Part shown: positions 42,505 through 53,100 of the stretch, one piece after another
How positions within the stretch are numbered: position 1 is the first letter of the stretch
How the letters are laid out: each line of letters opens with the position of its first letter
DNA from: Mytilus californianus
Lineage: Eukaryota > Mollusca > Bivalvia > Mytilida > Mytilidae
DNA length: 64,000 bases
Assembly (NCBI RefSeq): GCF_021869535.1
Contig: NW_026262712.1
Coordinates: forward strand, 64,412,100-64,476,099
Reading direction: 5' to 3'
Notes under the pieces: generated by a model
What the model was told of the DNA's origin: nothing
Seen by the model: only the letters and a program-made list of their open reading frames with translations
Databases searched by the model: none
Position numbers and translations under genes: made by a program

Positions 42505-45081
42505 ACAGAAAGTTTTTCATTTTCTAACATTAACCTTATACTGTAAATTTCCTTTTGTTTCAGTGGATAGTTGTCTTATTGCTATCAGAAGATAGTTGTC
42601 ATCTTTGCTATTAAGTAAATATTTTTCAAAACATTGTCTTGAGAGTACCTGCTGATTTCAATCCCAAGTCTTAGTATCTTTTGGATATTCCTAATTCTTT
42701 TTTATGTTGTTGTTTTCGTTTCACCTGGGGACATATAAAAATAAGTGTACTTCGATCAGATTTATTTTCAAACTCTAAAAATAACATTTGAACATTTAAC
42801 TGTTCATCCATCACTAACGAAAAATAAAATTTCAAAATGCTAACATTCTGTGGAAGTTCACACAGAATATCTAACTTAAAATAAATTCTGATTATAATTT
42901 CATTGAGCTTATTCTGTGAACTAAAATATTTTTTATTGGCTTTTTTTTACACATATATTTCAGGTCTATTCATATAAAACATACAACAAATTCTTGAAGA
43001 AAAGAAGGAAACTTTTTTTCTTTTTTTAACTTGGGCTATGGCAAATATCAATATTTGGTTTTACTTTTTTAAAATATTAGTTAAGAAGCAGAAAATATCA
43101 GGTTTTATTTTTTTTAAATAACCAAATTTTATTCAAAACTGTATGAAAATAATTCAACTATTTGAAATTTATTTAAACTGTAAGTTAAAACAAAAAACAA
43201 TAGCTAAATTCAAATGATTTAAAAATTTGCCAAAAAATGTATTCTTCAGTATAACTACATAGTTTTTATTGAAAATTCATTCTAAAATTCACTGAATCAG
43301 TAATACATGTACTGTACAAATAATTTGTGCATTATGATAAAACAAGTCCTTGTATGAATTGTTATTCTAAATGCTCCTTAGATGAAGTAGTATTTCAAAA
43401 ACAATCTCATTATTGACAATTTTCATAGAAGTTACAGTCACACTGAAGAAAACACATCCATTGATAAACAGTAATAATTTGGTACAGATTTTGGCAGGCA
43501 CTACCAGATTGAAATGCTACTAATATGGTCTTAATTATGCTTAAATTTAATTTTCAATAGAACATTATTACGAATTTGATGATTAGTTTGAAATCTTATT
43601 TGTACTTCAGATTGATTATCTATAATTAAAATCTAACATTAAAAATGGTTAAGTTTAAATTTCTTTTTTAAATGTGAATTAAAAAAATTCAATATTGAAA
43701 ATCAACACATTATATTAATTTTGAGAGTGAAATTTCATTTGTTTCATAAATATGATTTCTACACACTTGTGAAATATATATGTACTAAATATAATTCAAC
43801 ATTTGAATGTCCTAGATAAACATTATTCTTGTCAAAAATAATATCACCTGTATACTTTAATCTCACTATGGTTGGTACAAAAAGGCCATACAGGGGGCAA
43901 TCCACTAATTATCTAGACCGATTTTAACAGTGATCGAAAGTAGTGCTAAAATAATCCATAAGTGCTAGTATTTTGTACGACACCAATTCATCAACCATCT
44001 TATTGTCTCTCAATAGGCAAAGGAGGATAAAAATAAAGAAGTTACTACTTTATTTTTATTTTTATTTTGCTTACAGAACCTGGGAAACTTTTCTTTCAGC
44101 ATGAGACTCATCAAATTCTTACACAGGACATTTTTAAGATACTTTAGGTGTAATATGGTAATGTTTTGGCAGCAATATTTGAAATTTAATTATTTTTCTT
44201 ATTTGGTAATGAATCCATTATAAAAAATTATTTTTATTGTAAAGTACTAAATGTTATATATGAGCATTATCACAATACTGGGAAAATTCAGGGTTTTTTT
44301 GAGAAGTTTTTGAAAATTTGCATAAATAACATTACACTAAACTTGATGACTATTTAGTGGAGTGCCTCCTACAAATTTCCATGTAATTATGTAGCTGAAA
44401 GAGACTCTTGCAGGATCTGTTTAATTCATAATTTAATAAGACAGAATTAGATTTAAGTCTCCAATATTCATAATGAACTTATATTCATAGATAAGATTTT
44501 ATTTTATATTTTACCATTTTGCTCTCATGTATAAATGACATCTTTTATCTTTATATTATATATCACAATTCTTAGTAATTACATTGATACAAAACCCACT
44601 GAGACAGATATATAAATAAACAAAGTATTTATCAATGAACTTAACCGGAAAACTATTAAAATTGCTAATCATTATCACAGATACTTTGTAACAATAAACA
44701 CATAGAAAATTATAAAAATAAATTAATAATTACAATGATTTATGTATATTTAAACCTAGGGCAGACAGCAATACACATCATGTGAAAAAATATTAAGCAA
44801 GCATCATACGTCTACAGTTTTCAAAACTAGCTAAAGAAGTCTACGTTTAACAGATAAACTACAAACAGTCATTAACGACAACAGAAGCCAGTACCTTTGT
44901 TTTAGAAACCTGAAGACCAATATCTATTAAAGAGTCATAATTTAAATTCTGTAAATATAGAAAAAAAATTGTATCACATGAAATAATACAATATGGATAT
45001 CTTAAGAACACTGTTATGAAACCCAAAACCAATGTATTATAATTTATAGAAATATAGAATATTTAAATGCATCAATATCAC
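42505..45081. other. Intergenic, no gene seen
   Basis: AT-rich sequence with no ORF over 60 codons and no repeat that I can name. Its position downstream of the - strand gene (stop at 46699-46697) means part could be its 3' UTR or 3' flank. Confidence 0.5.
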
Positions 45082-45125
45082 ACTGTGGATTCATTTATTT
45101 TCTTGGGTACCAGTTCGCCATTAAA

Positions 45126-45281
45126 GAATCTAATGCATTTTGGGTAACATTTTAAAAGTGTACACCAAAACGTTGTGATTGGTTTAAAACATACTCAACA
45201 ACTGAAATTTAACCAATGACGTAACGTTATTTTCATTTTGGTGTACAAACTATGAGATTACCCATAGTCCTTTAGAGTCTG
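45126..45281. mobile_element. Nested short TIR element with 'gtgtacaccaaaacg' hairpin
   Basis: The ends agaatctaatgcattttggg and cccatagtcctttagagtct are imperfect inverted repeats. Inside are gtacaccaaaacgtt..gattggtt and aaccaatgacgtaacgttat, then ttttggtgtac. It splits the MITE at 45082-45712. Confidence 0.65.
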
Positions 45282-45431
45282 AAAAGGCGAATTTTTGAAG
45301 ATTGCATGTGGAAAGATTGTATTATAGTGGATACATGATTTCGTGGTTTTGCCAAAGTTTGTTTGTATACAAGCTTATAAGACTATATGTGTACTTTGTT
45401 AAACATTTGAATTCATGGTTCACCAAGGGAA

Positions 45432-45646
45432 TCTCATTGGGGGGTTCTGATCCCGGATCCCACTTACTGTTTTGTCAGATTCCCGTATCGTGCTTACACT
45501 ATGTACGTAAGCAATTCTCATTTTTTTTGTAATCTCCCGTGTCCCGCTAGACTTCATTTCCAGTTTTCATGGCACAATAATTTGACTTTCACGTGTCACG
45601 CTTACAAAAAATCGGCAATCCCGGGTCACGCTTAGACCCCAATGGG
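45432..45646. mobile_element. Nested short TIR element with stuttering 'cgtgtc.cgctta' phrase
   Basis: The ends tcattggggggttctgatcc and gtcacgcttagaccccaatg are inverted with mismatches. The interior repeats cccgtatcgtgcttac, cccgtgtcccgctaga, cacgtgtcacgcttac and ccgggtcacgcttaga. It splits the right half of the MITE. Confidence 0.7.
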
Positions 45647-46068
45647 ACCCACCACCAATGCTCACAAAATTCCATGATAATTGGTACCCCACAAAACATA
45701 ATGTATCCACAGAATCAAAAAATCATTAATTCAATCTTAAGTAATACAATGATGTCACAAAAAACATCATGTTTATGATATATGAGAACATTTTGAAGTA
45801 CCAAGAAACATGATTTTGGTAATTCGCAAATGTACAGATGTTTACATGAAGAAAAAGAATAGTATCTAATGAAATGCAATTGCACCAAGTCACACAACTA
45901 GCTACACAATTAAACATGAGCAAAACTTTCTGAAAGATGTGTTATGAGTGAAAAGTAATGTTATGATTTAGTACACAGCAAACTGTATAGACTATAGGAC
46001 TGAAGATATAAACTACAAATTTTATGATTGAAAATAATATTTGATTATCACCATATTAATGTTCATAT

Positions 46069-46247
46069 ATGAGGGTCTGGATTTGGGGTTGGGGTCTTCA
46101 TTTCTGTATTCTGAAATCTGTCAGGCCGTTTTTTCTCTATTCTTTCTTATAATTGCCCATTATTTTCTATTCTAAAGTTTTGGCCCATTTCTCTAATTTC
46201 TTTTTTCCCATTATTCTTCATTTTGTAAACCCCATCCAGAACCTCAT
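46069..46247. mobile_element. Short TIR element with stuttering 'tctctattct' phrase
   Basis: The ends atgagggtctgga and ccagaacctcat are inverted. Inside, tctctattcttt, ttttctattctaa and ttctctaatttct recur with gcccat between. It is the reverse-orientation relative of 54760-54972. Confidence 0.72.
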
Positions 46248-46696
46248 ATATTTATGACATATAACCTAATGTTATGCACCCTTTTTTTTTTCTTTTACAA
46301 TCTGTAGTCACATTAATTGTTAAACTCAGTCTGGTTTTCTAAACTGAATTCAACTATTTCTAGTATAAATGAAATAAATGCATTGGAGATAGTAAAATAT
46401 AAACAAGTCCAACATCACTAAGTAAGTGTATCATGTGCAGTACTTAAAACTAAGCTGTTCTGAACTAAATGAGTATGCCCAAGCCATATCGTTCAACATA
46501 TACAACTTCCCCACGAATCTAACTTTATTTTAGTCATTTACTTATTCATAAAATCAAATTTCTACAATTAATTTCTAACATATTGAAAAAAAATTCTTCC
46601 ATTGTTTTGCTCATTTCAGATTTTTGACAATATTTATTTCTGAATTGAGTAAAAGAATGATGTATAACCTTAATAGTGTTGAACAATATTGTTGCC

Positions 46697-47179
46697 TTAT
46701 GTTTCTAATCGTTGAAGTTCATCCCTGACATATTTGACCATGTGGTCTTCACTTCCCATGCTAGGTCCTTGTTTTGGACTCTCGTCAAAAAAGTCATCAT
46801 CTTTCTTATTTTCCGATGAGACACTATTACGTTTTTCTTCCTGTATATGTCCATCCGACCACAACTGATCAGCTGCCGATTGTTGTGATGTAAATCCTCT
46901 TGGTGAAGACCCTCCATCTCGTGCATCACTATGCTCTCTAGACTCCATTTTGTATCCATCATTTAATTTTTGAGAATTTTTGGCTAAAGAAAATGCATCA
47001 TCTAAGAGTTTTTCTCCTTCTTTACGTTTTCTAGAAACAGTGCTATCAGCATTTAAGTATGCAAGGTTGACAATTTCTCTAGCTTTTTCCTTGGCTTCCT
47101 GATCTTGGAGATACCGTCTACGATCCTCTCGCTGTTGTTGAAGTAGCTGCTGACGTCTATTTAATATCTCTATCAAATC
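46697..47179 (-). CDS. Terminal exon of the - strand coiled-coil gene
   Basis: The acceptor is ttcag|GATTTG at 47183-47179, then 160 codons and a TAA stop at 46699-46697. The first residues are Asp-Leu-Ile-Glu; the TTG codon at 47176 is Leu in mid-protein, not a start. Codon use is well ordered and the frame is uninterrupted, unlike nearby chance ORFs. An overlapping frame (46962-46705) is a shadow. Confidence 0.8.
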   Translation of the reverse strand, partial: DLIEILNRRQQLLQQQREDRRRYLQDQEAKEKAREIVNLAYLNADSTVSRKRKEGEKLLDDAFSLAKNSQKLNDGYKMESREHSDARDGGSSPRGFTSQQSAADQLWSDGHIQEEKRNSVSSENKKDDDFFDESPKQGPSMGSEDHMVKYVRDELQRLET

Positions 47180-50100
47180 CTGAAATATATTTCAAAGATG
47201 TTTACGGTATAAAAATAAGGAGGTGTGGTATGATTGTCAAAGAGACGTAAATCCATCAGAGTCCAAATGACATGGATGAAAGCAACTATATTGTTTATAA
47301 CTGGTGTAGTTCTATTTCAATTTTTAATGCCTTTAAAATGTTTAAGTTTATCATAATTGACATTGCTATATAAGAGCCGAAGAAGACTCAGTTATAATCA
47401 GATCGCCAAAGAATATTCCAGTATTCAACTGACTATGGAAAATTCTTTTAAAGAAATTGTTTTTTTCATGTAAGCAGAGTAAACAAACACAAGTTGCAAG
47501 GGAAATAATTCTTTTTGATTCGTACAAGTAGAGTGTAAATTGTAAAATTAAACAAAACTAATTCTAAAGTAAAAAGCTGATAAAGGATTTTTCTATTTTG
47601 CCTATTATTGTATTACCCTTAATTTTTTTTTTAAACCAAAAATTCAATTACAGTGGTCATACATTTGTAACTAAATAAGCATTTCATCAGCAACATTTTG
47701 TCAGACTTAATTTCCCGCTTCATGTGCACACAGATATTCAATTAAAATCGGGGCAGTTTTCTATTTAGTCCACTGAATAGCTATTTCAATTTAAATCAAG
47801 TATTTAAATAAAAGACATGAATTCACAGTAAAATGTCTGAAGGTTTTAGAATGAATATTTTGAATATTTAGTCAATACATTCACTTTATTAGACATTTCT
47901 AATATACAAATACAGGTGTACAGATAACATGACCTGATAAATGTATAGTATACGTTAAAGTCTCCTGAGCCAACGGTTATATCGAAATTACTGTTTACAT
48001 CACATTTCAATTTTGGGTCCTCTTCACTGTCCATTTATTCAAAAACAAATTCAACATTTGGGAAGTTAAAAAAAAAAACATTATGTTTAAGTGTAAATGT
48101 TAATTTGCAAAGTAAAATCTATATATTCTTACATTTTAGAAATATATATAATGTATTTGTACTCGCTTATCTCATTGTTTCTAAAGCTCTTACAAATAAA
48201 TTATATATTTTCCTACAAATGTACTTATATTATATATTATATGAAGTATGGACTTCTTAAAAGTCACTAGTTGGGGGCATGTCAGGAGAACAGAAATGGT
48301 ATAAGAAAGAATTACATATATTTAGTTCCTACCATAGCTGTAACTTTTAACAAAATATATGAAATATTTGGGTAACTATGGTCTGAATTGAAAGCTTAAG
48401 GACCTGGGATCACTGTTGAACTGTAGTTGAATGTTTGTATTGAATGAGGGGCCTGATGGGGGGGTCTCATCACGATTCATCAGTTGATTTTTTTGTCAAT
48501 CACGATTCACAGAAAATAAATTTCCATGATCACGGATCACGAAAATATAAAAAAAAAAAAAATCTGTAGAAAAACGGATCACGATAGCGAAAATGCGCCG
48601 ATCACGAAGAACGAAATTAACCCATCAGGCCCCTCTTGAATGAAAAAAAATTATATGAAATTGAAATAGAAGGGCAAATTTTGTCTTTTTATCAGATCAG
48701 AAGTACTGCTAAACTTTAAACAAATTTGCTATGAATGCTACAAATTGGGGAATTTAGCATAAAAAAACAAAATATATTGTGACACAAATGACAGGACATT
48801 TCTGCTGAAAAACTTCATGCTTTTGTGATATATTATATAGTGAGTGCCTATAGATATGCAACACATCATATTTCAAGCCCCGTTTGATCCCTTTTTGAAT
48901 AAAAATAATAAAATTTTCTTTCAATGTATTCCTCAAACATTTGGCTATATGTTACTTTAACAATCTGGTCCAAAACCAAATCTCACAAATTTTCCATCTA
49001 GATGTAATCACACTGGATGAAATATAAAGGAAAATTGTTCATCTGCATTACATTTTGATAATTAGGGGTTCATTATGGTAGAAATTTGACATCCAAACTG
49101 TAAATAAAATATTTTGTAAAAAATGTAGACATTTTTAAACATTAAAATCTAAAATCTACAAGTTCTGAAAATTGCTGGAAATATTCCCTATGCATTCTTC
49201 AAAACCATAGAATGATTGATCGATTTCTAAAGAAGATCTGTCAGTTTGAAATTTATTAGAAAATACATGTAAGGGTTGTGTAACGATTAGTGCTCAGTAT
49301 ATATTATGTTAACAAGGTCTGACAAAGAAATACGCTTTTGAGGTAAAAGTTGAGTCTAAAATAAGTGTACAGAACTTTTTGATAGAACAATTGGAATTCA
49401 CATCACAGAACAAAATACCTAATTTTAGATACCAAAGTAGTTTTACTGAGCAAGTTCATACAGAAAGTTTTATTTACACAAAAATGATAATATCAAGAAA
49501 AAGATCAATTCATTTCACATCAATTTTGACAACGAAACGTCATATATAAGTTACAAAGTGAAGGGGTTAACTAACTAGTAAAAAACTATCAAAAATGTGC
49601 TTTGAAGCAATCATTTTTCTTCTCAGATAGTGACTAATAATATCAAATATTAAAAGTCATTAAAAATTGGAATGAGTATCATATCTTTATATATTGGTTT
49701 AAAAAGAATTGTCTACAAACTTTGGAAAGAGATGTCGAGCTGAAATATTTTTAATGCATTTTTCTGTAGATCAAGAGGTATTTCTAAAACACTAAATAAA
49801 CATTAAAAAGTCTCTTCGAATTCAATAACAAACAGGTAATTGTAAAAAAGTTTCCCAAAATAATTCTTACACAGTTTCAAAATTTTGAATTTTGGAGCTC
49901 AAATACAAAAAAATCAAAATTTGACAATCAAATGGAGAAGGTATGCTTTTTAAGGGCTAAATTGACCTAAAAGCAAATGTATTTCAAATTTCTCTAAATT
50001 TCAGAACCAAACGTTGACTCTATGAACCTCAATTAAAATTTGCAGTTTTCTTTTAAAATATACCCTTTTCATGGGTTATAGTGACCATAATACAGTCATT

Positions 50101-53100
50101 ATGTGACAGTAAATTCGGTAAAATGTCAAAATTATGCAAAATCCAAACTATTTGACTTGTTAGTGAAAGCAAAATAATTGCCTGAAAAATAATTTTGCAT
50201 GTAGTTTCCATGGTAACCAAAGCATAAAAAAAAATCAAAGTTATGTTATTTAATATATAGTAGGTCTTTCAAATTTATGTCTAAATTGTAAAAATCTGTA
50301 ACCATGCATTTCAAGCTAATTTTGGTCTTTACAGATAATTGCTTTTAAACAGTTTGTGAACTTTGTAAATTTATGAATGGTATTCAATGGAAAAAAATTG
50401 CACCTGACACTTGTGCTCTATATTAATCTAGCTAACTACTGTAGTTCTTAAAAAATTATAATATAAAAATAAGGAGATGATAGCCAATGAGACATTTATT
50501 CGTCTAGTTTTCAGGGATGTAAGCAACTAGATGTCACCCTACAGGCCTTAACAATGATCAAAACCCATACCGTAAAGTAGCCTAATTTTGATTCTAATCT
50601 TGCTTATAACGTCACAGTCAAATTGTGTCATCAAGGATTGGATAATATTGCCCTTTTCTGAAAGCCATTTTTGATGCTTAAAAAAATGGAATAGTAATGG
50701 TATCACACAATGTTTTATTTTCAGTGAATTGACAGGACCAATAATTGCCCCTAAATGTACCTTCTCTTTTAAAAACTTCCTCTTAAGGCTATGTCTTTCA
50801 TCTGTTTGGTTTAATAATATGAAATTTTTAGGATTTTTCCCTTCTATAGGAGCCAAGAAAACTTGGACAAAAATTTTCCTTGTAAAATTTCAAACTATTG
50901 GAAAACAGGAAGTGGATACACAGCAGATGTAAAAATTGCCTTTTCCCTACATCTCAACATTATTAAGCTGCATACCAAATATTAAATCATTCCTTTCTAT
51001 AGGAGCTGAGAAAAACTTTGACAAAATTTTTCTTGTAAAATGAGTGTTTTAAAATTTCAAACTATCAGCAAACAGGAAGTGGACAAATAGCAGATGTAAA
51101 AATTGCTTACTCTCTACAACTCAGCTTCATAAAGTTGCAGATCAAATTTTAAATCATTCCCTTTCACACAAGCCAAGAAAACTTTGACAAAAGATTTTTT
51201 TGGATGGACAGTCCAGCAGTTACTGGACCTGCTTCCGCCTTCGGCAATGCAGGTTAAAATTTACATGAAGGGCAACTGAAAGTCCAAGGTGACCTTATTT
51301 CTATACCCCAGTCACTTTTGGGGTAAAACAAAATTAATATGTATTGTGTAAATGCAAAATACAAAATATAAATAAAACTAGAGGCTCTCAAGAGCCTGTG
51401 TCGCTCACCTGTATTTACTGATGCTTTGGAAATCATGTAAAATAAGGTTAAAATCATAATTAGTAGTATTAGATATTAGATATTATAATGATATCTAAGA
51501 TAATAACAAAAAACTGCAAAATTTCTGTAAAATTACTAACTCAGGGGCAGCAACCCAACAACGGGTTGTCGGAATCGTCTGAAAATTTCAGGGCAGATAA
51601 ATCTAAATCTGATGAACATTTTTGCCAACTGTCAGATTTGCTCTAAATGCTTTAGTTTCAGAGATATAAACCAATAACTGCATTTTACCCCCCATGTTCT
51701 ATTTTTAACCAAGTCGGCCATGATGGTTGGAAGGCGGGGTCATCGGACAAATTTTTCAAACTAGATACCCTATTTATGATTATGGCCAAGTATGGCTAAA
51801 TTTGTCTTAGTAGTTTCAGAGAAGAAGATTTTTGTAGAAGATTACAAAAATTTACGAAAAATTGTTAAAAATTGACTATAAAGGGCAATAACTCCTATAG
51901 GGGTCGACTGACAATTTTGGTCATGACGTTAGTTGTATATCTTACTTTGCTGAACATTATTGCTGTTTCCAGTTTATCTCTATCTATAATAATATTCAAG
52001 ATAATAACCAATAACTGCAAAATTTCCTTAAAATAACCAATTCAGGGGCAGCAACCCAACAACAGGTTGTCAGATTTGTCTGAAAATTTCAGGGCAGATA
52101 GATCTTGACCTGATAATCAGTTTTACCCAATGTCAGATTTACTCTAAATGCTTTGGTTTCAGAGATATAAGCCAAAATCTACATTTTACCCCTATGTTCT
52201 ATTTTTAGCCATGGTGGCCATCTTGGTTGGTTGGCGGGGTCATCGGACACATTTTTCAAACTAGATACCCTAATGATGATTGTGGCCAAGTTTGGTTAAA
52301 TTGGTTAAATTTGGCCCAGTGGTTTCAGAGGAGAAGATTTTTGTAAAAAGCTAACGATGACAGACGACAACGACGGACGCAAGTGATGAGAAAAGCTCAC
52401 TTGGCCCTTCGGGCCAGGTGAGCTAAAAAAGCTATAAAAATCTATCATTTTAAAAATAAAGAGGTGTGGTATGAATGCCAATCAGACAACTATCCAGTAG
52501 AGACCAAATGACCTGGATTTAACCAAATGTAGGTAGCCATAAGGTAAGCTATAAAAGGCCCAGACATGACAAAAAGTGTAAAAATTCAAATGAAAACCAA
52601 CAGCCTGATCTGAGCTAAAACAATTGTACAAAAATCAAATATGACCGACAGCAACCAACAACAAAAACAACTGAATTACAGGCTCCTGACTTGGGGACAG
52701 GCACATAAAAGATGTTGCAGGGTTAAACTTGATGCTGGTTATACCAACATGATCTACTTATAATATTGGCAGCAATGTTGGTTTATGATGACTTTATCTG
52801 CAAGAATATAACTCAACCTTGAAACTAAACAGCCGAATAATCAGTATTGCTAAATTTGGCTAAACACGATCTAGTGTTTTAAGACATAAAGAATTAAAAA
52901 GTTTATTGATGAATGGACTGATGCCTAGTTAACAGCAATACTGATCTCACGGACCACATGAGTTAAAATCATACTAGCAGAAAAATATTCTATTCAAATC
53001 AAACATATATATCTATTCTAAATAAATATTGGATATAATTTAACTATTTTAATACAATCTTTATACTAATGCACTTTTTACCTTCTGAGATGTAGCAAAC

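Larger units (their letters stand above)
45082..45712. mobile_element. MITE ('ctgtggattcattt' family) carrying two nested insertions
   Basis: The left end cactgtggattcatttattt starts at 45081, and the matching right end, aattggtaccccac..aatgtatccacag, closes at about 45712. The middle piece gtggatacatgatttcgtgg..ttcatggttcacc (45325-45424) is the known MITE interior. Two foreign blocks, about 45126-45281 and 45432-45646, break it. Confidence 0.75.

Noticed and set aside
47846-48034. - strand frame starting MDSEEDPKLKCDVNSNFD, possible alternative last exon
   Set aside because: The only nearby acceptor (gacag) would put TGA first in phase 0, so it cannot follow the phase-0 exons of the - strand gene.
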